Source: Thermoproteota archaeon (lineage in GTDB: Archaea > Thermoproteota > Thermoprotei_A > Sulfolobales > Ignisphaeraceae). From it: a DNA stretch of 64,000 nt. A program made the translations under genes and the position numbers. The notes beneath the pieces were generated by a model that was not told the origin of the DNA, searched no databases, and worked only from the letters and a program-made list of their open reading frames with translations. This document shows positions 49,988 to 58,348 of the stretch, one piece after another. Where the stretch lies: NCBI GenBank assembly GCA_030550585.1, contig JAUQPB010000001.1:558001-622000 (forward strand), written 5' to 3'. Each line of letters opens with the position of its first letter. Position 1 is the first letter of the stretch.

Positions 49988-51478
49988 ATGTCTGGTCACA
50001 AACTACATCTAAGAAAATTCATAACCCATGAAGAAGTTGGTATGGGGCAAAATCAGTTTAGGTGCTTTTATCTAGCGTTCCATCCAGTAAATGGTTCGCT
50101 GGTTGTACATGAGGGGCACTCAGGAAGAGTTTACATGGATGGAAGGCTCATCTATGGGTATGAACTGGTTGGCAAACCTCCAAGAGCTGGGGGAGACACC
50201 CACGGGGCTATCACATGGAATAGAGACTATGTCTTCTTTGGCGGTTGGGTGAAGGCGCCTCCAGGGCTTTTGATTGCAAGTGATAGAACCTTGGCTAAAC
50301 AGGATATGAGGGAGAAGTATAGTCATATACATGCTATTGATGATGGTGGTAGGGTGGAGCTTATATGGTCTAGGAAATGGGATGATAAACTCCCTCCAAA
50401 TCACTGGTATGGGGAGGTGACAGATCTTCTTTATGATGGGCATGAGGATGCAATCTATTTTACGAGAGCCGATGGATATGCAGAGCTTGGTCTCTGGAGA
50501 ATAAACGTGTCGAGTAGAAGAGCCGAGTGGATTGTTCGAAACAGAACTGTTTACAAGATGGAAATGAAGGACGACAAGATATTTGCCACCTTATTTAACC
50601 CTGCTCACATGGAGAAATCGGCTATTGTAGTTTTCGACACCTTGAGAAATGAAACTAGAATTGTAGAGGAATTCAACTTTGCTTTAGAGCCTGGAAGAAA
50701 AGTTTCTATGTATCGCGATGGCGGTCAGATAGTCCAATTACAGAATAGATTGATAGCATTTTACGGAGGTTCTATGATAGTTGTTGATCCCTATAGAGAT
50801 AGCTACACCTTGTATCCATTTCTAGAGGTAGCAGGTTCGAAGGAAAATGCTGTTATACCCAACCCAGAAAGACCCCTATATATACCCGGGCTAAGAACAC
50901 AGAAAATATATCCAATGGGGGTTCCAGTAATCGCTGCAAACCCATATGAGGGCTCTACAGAGCCGTTCCACAAAACAACATTCGGAATGATATTGAGAAT
51001 AGATTCTGTATCGCCACAGATAATATCATCTGCAGGATTCATATCAGGTATAGCAACAGATGGAGAATATGCATACTTTGGAGCATCATATGCTAACCAC
51101 TGCCCACATTACACATATAGAACAGGCGATGGAGGCATATTTGCAGTACCAATAAAAGATCTGTTCGCAAAGCCGTGGAATCCCATAAGACTATGGATAT
51201 ACGATGGAATGTACAGCCAAGAATCGTCAGGGTTATTCGGATGGTTTGGAGGCATACCACTAAAAGGCTTTGAAAAGAAGATTCTTAGAATATACACATC
51301 AAAAGAAGCAAAGATTAGAATAGCGGAATACACAATGCTAGGCATAAGCATAGAAGAAGATGTTGCAGTGAAAACGGGTTGGAACACAATATCACTTGAA
51401 AACCACTATGACATAGTAGCATTCAAGATCCTAGAAAATGTTGATAAAATCCTTGCCGAAATAATTTTAGAGCCGTAG
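49988..51478 (+). CDS. DUF2139-like protein, probable beta-propeller
   Basis: 496 residues from ATG 49988; the open frame reaches 49916 but that part (LPLCCTIIFF) is not protein-like and lies over the promoter. The sequence is made of beta-rich repeats, as in a propeller: AFHPVNGSLVVHEGHSGRVY, DTHGAITWNRDYVFFGGWVK, GHEDAIYFTRADGYAELGLW, GIATDGEYAYFGASYANHCP. I recall a mostly crenarchaeal family, DUF2139, of this kind and size. No signal peptide, so it is probably cytoplasmic. Its position in the sugar locus hints at a lyase, hydrolase or binding role, but no catalytic residues can be named. Confidence 0.72.
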   Translation: MSGHKLHLRKFITHEEVGMGQNQFRCFYLAFHPVNGSLVVHEGHSGRVYMDGRLIYGYELVGKPPRAGGDTHGAITWNRDYVFFGGWVKAPPGLLIASDRTLAKQDMREKYSHIHAIDDGGRVELIWSRKWDDKLPPNHWYGEVTDLLYDGHEDAIYFTRADGYAELGLWRINVSSRRAEWIVRNRTVYKMEMKDDKIFATLFNPAHMEKSAIVVFDTLRNETRIVEEFNFALEPGRKVSMYRDGGQIVQLQNRLIAFYGGSMIVVDPYRDSYTLYPFLEVAGSKENAVIPNPERPLYIPGLRTQKIYPMGVPVIAANPYEGSTEPFHKTTFGMILRIDSVSPQIISSAGFISGIATDGEYAYFGASYANHCPHYTYRTGDGGIFAVPIKDLFAKPWNPIRLWIYDGMYSQESSGLFGWFGGIPLKGFEKKILRIYTSKEAKIRIAEYTMLGISIEEDVAVKTGWNTISLENHYDIVAFKILENVDKILAEIILEP

Positions 51479-51727
51479 GCAACATTTAAAACACAATCGT
51501 TTCTTGCATTTCCATTTTTTATAAAAATCGTAGGAGGTCAAAACTCTCTATCAGCAATCTCAAAGCTTCTGAAAGAAGTATAGGAACTTGTATGAGCAAC
51601 TTCAGATGAGGTCGTAGATAGCATAGCTTTTATACTTTAGCATACATCCAAAAACCTTTGTCTCTATAACAACTTATTGTCAGTTAATATTTTATTTAAA
51701 GTTTTTATAGATAGGTATATAACAATA
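51479..51727. other. Non-coding gap before the GH-A hydrolase gene
   Basis: About 250 bases without a convincing gene; only short frames. It holds TTTTTTATAAAAA (about 51516) near the upstream gene end, and AT-rich blocks TATTTTATTTAAAG (around 51691) that could be extra promoter or enhancer elements. Nothing else seen. Confidence 0.4.
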
Positions 51728-51738
51728 GGTTTATAAAG
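51728..51738 (+). promoter_or_regulatory. TATA box for the GH-A hydrolase gene
   Basis: GGTTTATAAAG predicts transcription near 51758; a GAGGAGGGT Shine-Dalgarno at 51760-51768 follows, 5 bases before ATG 51774. Confidence 0.5.
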
Positions 51739-51773
51739 TAAAGAATGGCATCAAAATATGAGGAGGGTAATGT

Positions 51774-54317
51774 ATGACAAACACAAAAATGAGTATTTCA
51801 GCATTGGCAGCATTATTGATCATCATAATGTCTATTGTATCTGGTGTGGCAGGATATTTGATAGGCTCCTCAAAATCTTCGACCATGACTCAAACCTATG
51901 TTTACACATCGATAATTTCAAATACAATAGAGGTGCCAACAACCATAACCGTTCCTACAACAATTCCTACAACACTGTCGTTACCGCCCTCCACAGTTAT
52001 AATACCTTACACAACAACAATATCAAGTGTCATGCCCACAACTGTTTTTACTACTACAACTACGATTAGCACTATTACAATGAGGAGCACTATTACAGTC
52101 ACAGTGACGGGTCAGCCTATGACTATACCAACTGGCGATAGACTATTCCCATTTTACTTTCCTTGGAACGATGCAATGCAAACAGATATAAGCTTAGCTA
52201 CATATATAGACAAGCCCGCCGGTAAATACGGGCCTGTTACTGTTGGGTCTGATGGTCATTTGTATGTTGGTGGTAAGAGGATTAGGTTCTTGGGCGTTAG
52301 TGTTGTAGCTACCGGCGCGTTTCCATCGAAAGAAGAGGCTGACATTATAGCAGCTAGACTGGCAAAATATGGTATAAATCTTGTTAGATTCCATGCCATA
52401 GACGCTAATTGGGAGCCTAACAACAACATATTCTCGCCTCCAGGAACAAGACAACTGAATTTGAAGAACTTAGACAGAATGGACTATTTTATTGCCGCTC
52501 TAAAAAGAAATGGAATATACATTGACCTCAATCTTATGTGTTATAGACAATTCTCTTCAGCCGATGGGTTGCCGAGCGAGGTAAATACAATGCAGGTTAA
52601 GGATCAGCATCTCCTACCATTCTTCTATGATCCTGCTAGGCAGCTTGTAAAGGAGTTTGCAAGGCAGTTGCTGACGCATGTGAATCCGTATACGGGCTTG
52701 TCGTATGCTGATGACCCTGCAGTAGCCTTTATAGAGATCTTGAATGAGTATGGAATGACATTTGGTTGGTTTGATGGCGCTGTTGACAGGCTTCCACAGG
52801 TCTTTAGAAATGCCTTGAGAGAGAAGTGGAATGAATTTCTAATAAGCAAGTATGGCACAACAGAAAATCTTGCCAAGGCATGGGGAAAAAGCCTTTTACC
52901 TGGCGAGAGTCTAGAGAACAAAACAGTTGATGTATTCAACTATGCAGACATTATGATAAAAAGACCTACTCTTCAAGCAAGGCTTGACTGGGCTGAGTTT
53001 CTATGGCAGCTCGACTACGACTATTTTATGGATATGTACAGTTTTTTGAAGAATGAGTTGAAGGTTAAGGCTGTTGTTATTGGTACGCAGTCTGCTTGGG
53101 GTGGGCTGCCGAATGTTATGGCTCGGCTTGATGCTGTTGATTCTCATCATTATTGGAGGTATCCTGAGGGTAGTGGCAGTATTTGGTATGTTGTGAACGA
53201 CCCTATGGTGAACAATCCAACCTTTAACACAATGTCCCAGCTAGCATTTAGAAGCGTATATGGAAAGCCATTTACTGTCAGCGAGTATAACCACCCAGCA
53301 CCAAACATGTATAGAGCCGAAGGATTTGCATTCCTACCAGCTTTCGCAGCATTCCAAGACTGGGACGCCATAATGCCATACAACTACGGCCCGTGGACCT
53401 CAAGACAGATGGCGCTTGCTAGCTGGAACTCAGGAAGAATGAGAGGAACACTAGACTTTGATCAAGACCCTGTTAGATGGGCTCTAATGCTAACATCATA
53501 CTTCCTATTTGTTAGAGGAGATGTAAGCCCAGCAAAACAACTTGTAGTTGCCGAAATGACGAAATCTAAGGAGCTGGATCTAGTAGCAAATAGGGTTGCA
53601 AGTGTCTGGAATCTTCCAAACGCTGGACAACTAAATGTTCCATACTATGTCCCACTAATACACGGATTCAGAATGATTGTAGATAATACCACCCTACCGA
53701 CAGACGCTCTTTCACCAGAGGATGTAGCACCTCCAACAGATAATGTTATTAGGTCTGATACTGGAGAGCTTGTATGGGATTGCAGCATTCCCAATAGATG
53801 TGTGTTTATTGTTAATACGAGTAAGAGTATTGTTTTGACGGGTTATGTGAGTGGGAGGAGATTCGACTTTGGAGCAGTATCTATAGAGGTTGGAGACACT
53901 CTACTAGATGGCTGGGCAACAATAGCTCTACACGTTCTAGATGGCAATAGCTTCCAAGACGCAAAAAGAATACTTGTCATAGCCATTGGAACAGGATTCA
54001 ACAACAACATGCCCATATACAACTACGACAACAGACAACTACTATTCAGAACATCAACAAACCTAACAAAAGACCAGCTAGCTAGTTTATATAGAATGAG
54101 AATATCCACATTTGATAATTGGGGCTCGGCTCCAACCATTGTAGAGGGTATTGAGGCTAACATAACTATCAAGACCAATAAAAATGTTATATGCTGGGCT
54201 CTAGACAATATAGGCGAAAAGGCTGGAACACTAAGCCCAATTAGATCTGGAGATCAATGGAATATAAAAATATTGCCGACATATAGAACACTATTATATG
54301 AAATATTAGTATATTAA
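51774..54317 (+). CDS. Large membrane-anchored glycoside hydrolase, GH-A clan (GH5-like, cellulase-like)
   Basis: 847 residues. An N-terminal membrane helix (about 8-31) anchors the protein, followed by a Thr/Pro/Ser linker (about 35-118). The catalytic TIM barrel starts near 150: GGKRIRFLGVSVVATGAFP, KYGINLVRFHAIDANWEP, NGIYIDLNLMCYRQF, then FIEILNEYG with acid/base E325, VDSHHYWRYP, and PFTVSEYNHP with nucleophile E504, the layout of clan GH-A enzymes. Residues from about 600 are beta-rich domains. The layout resembles the archaeal multidomain cellulase reported as EBI-244, from memory. Beta-glucan or related hemicellulose is the likely substrate. Codon use is mosaic within the gene. Confidence 0.87.
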   Translation: MTNTKMSISALAALLIIIMSIVSGVAGYLIGSSKSSTMTQTYVYTSIISNTIEVPTTITVPTTIPTTLSLPPSTVIIPYTTTISSVMPTTVFTTTTTISTITMRSTITVTVTGQPMTIPTGDRLFPFYFPWNDAMQTDISLATYIDKPAGKYGPVTVGSDGHLYVGGKRIRFLGVSVVATGAFPSKEEADIIAARLAKYGINLVRFHAIDANWEPNNNIFSPPGTRQLNLKNLDRMDYFIAALKRNGIYIDLNLMCYRQFSSADGLPSEVNTMQVKDQHLLPFFYDPARQLVKEFARQLLTHVNPYTGLSYADDPAVAFIEILNEYGMTFGWFDGAVDRLPQVFRNALREKWNEFLISKYGTTENLAKAWGKSLLPGESLENKTVDVFNYADIMIKRPTLQARLDWAEFLWQLDYDYFMDMYSFLKNELKVKAVVIGTQSAWGGLPNVMARLDAVDSHHYWRYPEGSGSIWYVVNDPMVNNPTFNTMSQLAFRSVYGKPFTVSEYNHPAPNMYRAEGFAFLPAFAAFQDWDAIMPYNYGPWTSRQMALASWNSGRMRGTLDFDQDPVRWALMLTSYFLFVRGDVSPAKQLVVAEMTKSKELDLVANRVASVWNLPNAGQLNVPYYVPLIHGFRMIVDNTTLPTDALSPEDVAPPTDNVIRSDTGELVWDCSIPNRCVFIVNTSKSIVLTGYVSGRRFDFGAVSIEVGDTLLDGWATIALHVLDGNSFQDAKRILVIAIGTGFNNNMPIYNYDNRQLLFRTSTNLTKDQLASLYRMRISTFDNWGSAPTIVEGIEANITIKTNKNVICWALDNIGEKAGTLSPIRSGDQWNIKILPTYRTLLYEILVY

Positions 54318-54323
54318 ACATTA

Positions 54324-54334
54324 CTCTTTTTTAA
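54324..54334 (+). terminator. Oligo-T terminator after the GH-A hydrolase gene
   Basis: CTCTTTTTTAAG region with six T residues at 54327-54332, ten bases after the stop; same string as after two other genes of the locus. The convergent M20 peptidase gene ends at 54360. Confidence 0.45.
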
Positions 54335-54359
54335 GATCTTAGCCTACTTCTTCAAAACT

Positions 54360-55616
54360 TTACGACCTCATCATCAGATATGCCATTATCTTTGCATCCT
54401 CAATCAAGTTGTTTATATTGCTATACTCGTTTGGCATGTGAGCAGTATTGTCTATTGTTGCCCATGCAACAGCTGGTATACCCAGTTTCCTGAAGCTGGA
54501 CGCCAATGTTCCACCTCCTATCCCTCCAATAACCGGCTCTACACCTCTCAGCTCTTTTAGTGCTTGAATCAATGTTTTTACTATTGGAGAGTCTGCTGAT
54601 GTTGGTGGTGGAGAGTCGAATCGATTTATGACCTCAATCTCTATCTCTGGATACACATTCTTTTCGACCTCTTTTAAAAACACCTCCCTTACAGTAGAGG
54701 CAACGTTTTTGAAGCTCTTTAGAAGTTCGTCAACGGGATACTCGGGCAATATTCTGCAGTCTATAACAACTTCGTGTTCTCCTGGAATAATGTTTGGTGA
54801 TCCGGCTGTGTTTCTAGCCATTGTCGGTTCACAAGTTGTGTATGGAGGGTCGAATAAGGGGTTTTCTGATCCAAATCTATTGGCTATAAGGATGTTCACT
54901 AAGTGCAGAAACTCTATAGCAACTTTATGTGGGTTAACACCTCTATGTGGAGTACTAGCATGTACTTGAAGGCCCTTGAACCTGATTTTTAGCCATAGAA
55001 TGCTCTTTTCAGCAATCTCTATGAACCTCCCATCGCTTTTCCCATAGTCTGGAACCAGAGCAACATCGTTTTTGTTGAAAAGCTCTGGATAGTTACTGAC
55101 AATGTATTCCATTCCATATCTAGAGCCAGCCTCTTCATCGCTAACAAATGCAAGTACAATGGTTCTCCTAGGCTTGGCCCCAGCATCGATAACAGCTTTT
55201 GCTGCTAGAAGAGATGACACTATCGCCTGTCCATTATCTTCAGCGCCTCTTCCATAAACCCTTCCACCAATAAACCTAGGCTCAAAAGGTTTTGTAATGG
55301 TCCACGCATTTAGATTCCCAGGTGGTACAACATCTAAGTGTGACACTATCCAAAGTTTTTCGCTGGTCTCACCCCTAATAAAGACCAGTATGTTTGGTCT
55401 AACACCATTTTTAGCCCTAGAATCATTCACATAGATTGTCTTAACCTCGCCAAGACCCCAGTTCTTGACAGTTTCGAGAATATACATAGCTTTATCATAT
55501 TCGCCTTCACCACCATAATCAGGGTTCACACCCCCCTTCGATATAATGTCCATCAAAAGCTTTACAGCATATTCGCGCATTCCGTCAATTCTATTCAAAA
55601 TATCTTTGAGCATCAT
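54360..55616 (-). CDS. M20 family metallopeptidase (ArgE/DapE-like)
   Basis: 418 residues with the di-zinc M20 motifs: VSHLDVVPPG (H93, catalytic D95), GRGAEDNGQ (bridging D127), SDEEAGS (general base E161, zinc ligand E162), VHASTPHRG in the lid domain and a C-terminal GGIGGGTLASSF. Hydrolyses an N-acyl or peptide bond; aminoacylase, DapE-like and carboxypeptidase roles cannot be told apart. No signal peptide. ATG 55616 or the next ATG 55613 is the start. Confidence 0.9.
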   Translation of the reverse strand: MMLKDILNRIDGMREYAVKLLMDIISKGGVNPDYGGEGEYDKAMYILETVKNWGLGEVKTIYVNDSRAKNGVRPNILVFIRGETSEKLWIVSHLDVVPPGNLNAWTITKPFEPRFIGGRVYGRGAEDNGQAIVSSLLAAKAVIDAGAKPRRTIVLAFVSDEEAGSRYGMEYIVSNYPELFNKNDVALVPDYGKSDGRFIEIAEKSILWLKIRFKGLQVHASTPHRGVNPHKVAIEFLHLVNILIANRFGSENPLFDPPYTTCEPTMARNTAGSPNIIPGEHEVVIDCRILPEYPVDELLKSFKNVASTVREVFLKEVEKNVYPEIEIEVINRFDSPPPTSADSPIVKTLIQALKELRGVEPVIGGIGGGTLASSFRKLGIPAVAWATIDNTAHMPNEYSNINNLIEDAKIMAYLMMRS

Positions 55617-55859
55617 TTACTTCACCAGCTATCAATCTACGACAAACTTTCTAAACCCTTTCTAAATGCTTATGAAGTTTGGGTAAAACAAAAACTTTGT
55701 TGAAATCAAATAGACTATATTCTCAAATTCGTCTTAAATGTTTCAATGGTGCTCTAGAGCTTTAAACACTGTTTGTAGCTTGTTGGCTCATATGCTCTTT
55801 CATCTATAGACATGCAATGCTAAATTTATGCGAAATTCTTGTGTGCATAAGCATAAGAG
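55617..55859. other. Non-coding region between the M20 gene and tRNA-Trp
   Basis: About 240 bases without a convincing gene. It contains ATAGACATGCAA (55806-55817), also present in the operator-like repeat before the URO-D-family gene. The minus-strand part next to 55616 probably holds the M20 promoter, but I cannot point to a clear box. Confidence 0.4.
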
Positions 55860-55868
55860 TATATAAAG
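55860..55868 (+). promoter_or_regulatory. TATA box for tRNA-Trp
   Basis: TATATAAAG, a near-consensus box, predicts transcription about 18 bases before the tRNA gene start at 55907. Confidence 0.6.
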
Positions 55869-55906
55869 GCTGGGAGGCAATGACTATTATCTGGATGAAA
55901 TTTGGA

Positions 55907-56043
55907 GGGCCCGTAGCTCAGCTAGGTAGAGCGGCGGGCTCCAGCTAGACTCTATGGGTCTGTCGACCGTATGGGATGAGAGGAGGCTGGAGCGTTGAGG
56001 GGAGACCCGTAGGTCGGGGGTTCAAATCCCCCCGGGCCCACCA
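55907..56043 (+). tRNA. tRNA-Trp (anticodon CCA) with a 60-nt intron, CCA end encoded
   Basis: Acceptor GGGCCCG pairs perfectly with CGGGCCC (56033-56039), D-arm GCTC/GAGC, anticodon stem GCGGG with CCCGT after splicing, loop CTCCAGA with anticodon CCA at 55941-55943, T-arm GGGGG TTCAAAT CCCCC, discriminator A 56040 and CCA 56041-56043. The intron falls after base 37, the standard position for archaeal tRNA introns. Confidence 0.93.
55945..56004 (+). other. tRNA-Trp intron, 60 nt, with bulge-helix-bulge junction
   Basis: Splice sites can be drawn as a canonical bulge-helix-bulge: 3-nt bulges AG^C (55943-55945) and AG^A (56003-56005) separated by four pairs, CTCC (55939-55942) with GGGG (55999-56002, one G-U). 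The intron is too short and lacks clear C and D boxes, so it does not look like the box C/D guide intron of euryarchaeal tRNA-Trp. Confidence 0.85.
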
Positions 56044-56048
56044 CCTAC

Positions 56049-56717
56049 CTATTCCAAACACTTGGCTAGATGTGGAAAGCTTGTTTTAATTGTCTCTATC
56101 CTAGTGATCGCTGGAGGGTGGGCAGAGAGAAGCGTTGAAACAACATCTCTACTGTTTTTCTCTCCTTGGCTAAGAAGTATAAGGAGTCTTAGATAGGAGC
56201 AGGGGTTTGAAGCATTCGACACAGCGAATAGATCTGCTTCTAACTCATATCTTCTTGCTATATACCTTAGAGTTATCTGAATGATGATGTACACGGCTAC
56301 AAACATCGATATTAGCAATATCATATCTGTTAATGTTTCTACAAATTGCAGAATATAGATAGTGGTGCCAACGATTATAGAGAGTAGTGCTACAGCGATG
56401 AGCGTCATCTTTATGCTGTGTCTAAATTTGCAATGAGCATATTCGTGTAGCAATACAGCCTCTATATAATCTGCCGGAAGATTGCGAAGAGCACTAGTCA
56501 CAACAACTGTTCTACATGTAATTCCGAATACAAGTGCGTTATAGAATGGCGCATCCGATTCTTTGATATTTTTAAAGGGTTTTACACCTATTCTCATTGC
56601 TATCCTATTTGAGAGACTTGAGAGTAGCAAATCGTTTATAGGTCTTGCTCTAAGCCACCATAGCCTAAGTCTTATAAATCTCGCCAACATATTTTGGCGC
56701 TGTTTACCAGTTGCCAT
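56049..56717 (-). CDS. M48 family (HtpX-like) membrane metallopeptidase
   Basis: 222 residues. Zinc motif HEYAH at 91-95 with a third ligand in RYELEADLFAV, and two membrane segments between them (TLIAVALLSIIVGTTIYI and MILLISMFVAVYIIIQI). HtpX-type proteases are usually 280-300 residues and begin with two membrane helices; this one lacks that N-terminal pair, so its active site may face the cytosol in another arrangement. Role in membrane protein quality control is inferred. A minus-strand CATTTAAAGA box at 56771-56780 fits its promoter. Confidence 0.87.
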   Translation of the reverse strand: MATGKQRQNMLARFIRLRLWWLRARPINDLLLSSLSNRIAMRIGVKPFKNIKESDAPFYNALVFGITCRTVVVTSALRNLPADYIEAVLLHEYAHCKFRHSIKMTLIAVALLSIIVGTTIYILQFVETLTDMILLISMFVAVYIIIQITLRYIARRYELEADLFAVSNASNPCSYLRLLILLSQGEKNSRDVVSTLLSAHPPAITRIETIKTSFPHLAKCLE

Positions 56718-56780
56718 AGCATCGAATCACATTCGACAAGGCTTTGAATATAATTGATATTATGTAATCATCTTTAAATG

Positions 56781-56974
56781 TTTTTGATACTGGATTAACC
56801 CACTTCATTATCAGGATACCTGCTGCATATCCGAAACTTGTATAAAATGCTTGATATAGCTATCACAAGATCTTTATAAAGTGTGATGTGTGGCAAGCAG
56901 AGAATGTGTGGCGTTGATTAATAGTGTAAGATAATATAATAATGGGTTAGAATTTATCGATGTAATATGAAGGT
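56781..56974. other. Non-coding gap between the M48 and phoU genes
   Basis: No convincing gene. It contains a symmetrical CTTTATAAAG at about 56870-56879 that could act as a TATA box in either direction, but no gene or structured RNA lies within reach on the plus strand. Confidence 0.4.
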
Positions 56975-57598
56975 TTATATAACCTCTGAGAGGTGTTGCT
57001 CTATATACTGTGCATGGTCAACTATCCTCTCTATGTGCCTCATTAGCAGCGCCTTTACAGCTTTTTCTCTTGGTACAACATCGCTAGTTGTTATCTCTCT
57101 TAGTATCTCCTGGTACTCTTTATCAACATGTTCGTCAACTTCGTTGACTATGGCTATTCTCTTTGGTGAAAAGTCTATGAGATCGTTTAGTGCAGCATCC
57201 AATGCCTTTAGAGCTTCTTTAAATATGCTGGAAATGTTTTGTATGGTTGATATTGCCGAGACTGGTGCTAGCAAAGAGTCTATTCTCGCTATTTCTCTAC
57301 AGTAACGAGATATTCTATACACATCATATGCTATGCTTATTAATGCATGTGCCGATAGAAGCTCTTTGCCTAGGGGCTGTCTCCTAGCTATGAAAACCAG
57401 AACCTCTGTAACAAATTCTCTTCTAATTTTATCTAATATCATTGACAAATTGTCTATCTCTTTCCAGAGCCTCTTTCTATCCTCTAAATTACTCGTTGAA
57501 ATCAAGCTCATTGTATGTTTGGCTATAGCCTTGGTGTTTTCAGCCATGTGAAGCAATATCACTTTGAGTTTCTCAAGCTCTGAGACCGTTATAGACAA
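56975..57598 (-). CDS. phoU: PhoU-like phosphate transport regulator
   Basis: 207-residue, all-helical PhoU protein with two PhoU repeats; the acidic metal-binding pattern (E/DxxxD) is seen in segments such as EIDNLSMILDKIRREF and NEVDEHVDKEYQEI, and ALLMRHIERIVDHAQYI near the end. TTG start directly after the pstB stop, with a GAGGTGA Shine-Dalgarno inside the pstB end. It modulates the Pst importer in response to phosphate; no two-component kinase is nearby, as expected for archaea. Confidence 0.9.
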   Translation of the reverse strand: MSITVSELEKLKVILLHMAENTKAIAKHTMSLISTSNLEDRKRLWKEIDNLSMILDKIRREFVTEVLVFIARRQPLGKELLSAHALISIAYDVYRISRYCREIARIDSLLAPVSAISTIQNISSIFKEALKALDAALNDLIDFSPKRIAIVNEVDEHVDKEYQEILREITTSDVVPREKAVKALLMRHIERIVDHAQYIEQHLSEVI

Positions 57599-58348
57599 TT
57601 ATATCTCACCTCTCAAAAGCTTTTGAGCAAGTTCTGTGGTTGGTCTTAAAAATATTTGGTTTGCTGGTCCCTGCTCAACAATTCTACCATCGTAAACAAT
57701 GGTTACATAGTCTGCAACTCTTGCTGCTTGATGCGGGTAGTGTGTAACCATAATAACTGTAATCTCATCTTTTAGAGAGACTATAGCCTCCTCAAGTTTT
57801 CTGGCATTAACAGGGTCTATGTTTGCAGTTGGCTCGTCTAGCAATAGAAGCTTTGGCTTCATGGCAAGAGCCCTTGCTAGACAGAGTCTCTGTTTTTGCC
57901 CTCCGCTAAGCTGATGAGGATAGTCATAGAGTCTATCTTTAACCTCGTCCCAAAGCATGGCCTTTTCAAGAGCCCATCTAACAACAGCATCAAGGTCTTT
58001 TCTATTCTTAGCAACGCCATTGATTTTGGCTGCTATCGCAACATTGTCATATATGGTCATATGTGGGAATGGGTTGGGGGTTTGGAACACCATCCCTATA
58101 TATCTTCTGAGCTCATATGGATCCTTCTTCAGCGCATCAAAGCCTAGGACTTTTACCGTACCCTCAACTCTAGCATCACGATTTACATCTATAAGTCTGT
58201 TTATAACCCTGAGGATGGTTGTTTTTCCAGAGCCTGAGGGGCCCATAATGACATAGACGGAGTTGTACGGAATCTTCAAACTTATGTTCTTTAGTATATG
58301 TCTATTGCCTATATACACATTGACATTCTCCATCTCAACAGCATACAC
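57599..58348 (-). CDS. pstB: Phosphate ABC transporter ATP-binding protein PstB
   Basis: 249 residues. Walker A GPSGSGKTT at 36-44, the PstB-specific RYIGMVFQTPNPFPHMTIYDNV, LSGGQKQRLCLARA, LLLDEPTANIDPVN and VTHYPHQAARVAD. GTG start overlaps the pstA stop by one base (TAGTG). Confidence 0.95.
   Translation of the reverse strand: MYAVEMENVNVYIGNRHILKNISLKIPYNSVYVIMGPSGSGKTTILRVINRLIDVNRDARVEGTVKVLGFDALKKDPYELRRYIGMVFQTPNPFPHMTIYDNVAIAAKINGVAKNRKDLDAVVRWALEKAMLWDEVKDRLYDYPHQLSGGQKQRLCLARALAMKPKLLLLDEPTANIDPVNARKLEEAIVSLKDEITVIMVTHYPHQAARVADYVTIVYDGRIVEQGPANQIFLRPTTELAQKLLRGEI

Noticed and set aside
51758-52069. Plus-strand frame rich in His, Asn and Tyr overlapping the GH-A gene start
   Set aside because: It overlaps the well-supported hydrolase reading frame and its composition is the shifted reading of the Thr-rich linker.
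55945-56004. Box C/D guide RNA inside the tRNA-Trp intron
   Set aside because: Only weak partial matches to the C box (GGATGAGA) and D box (TTGA); length of 60 nt leaves no room for two guide regions.
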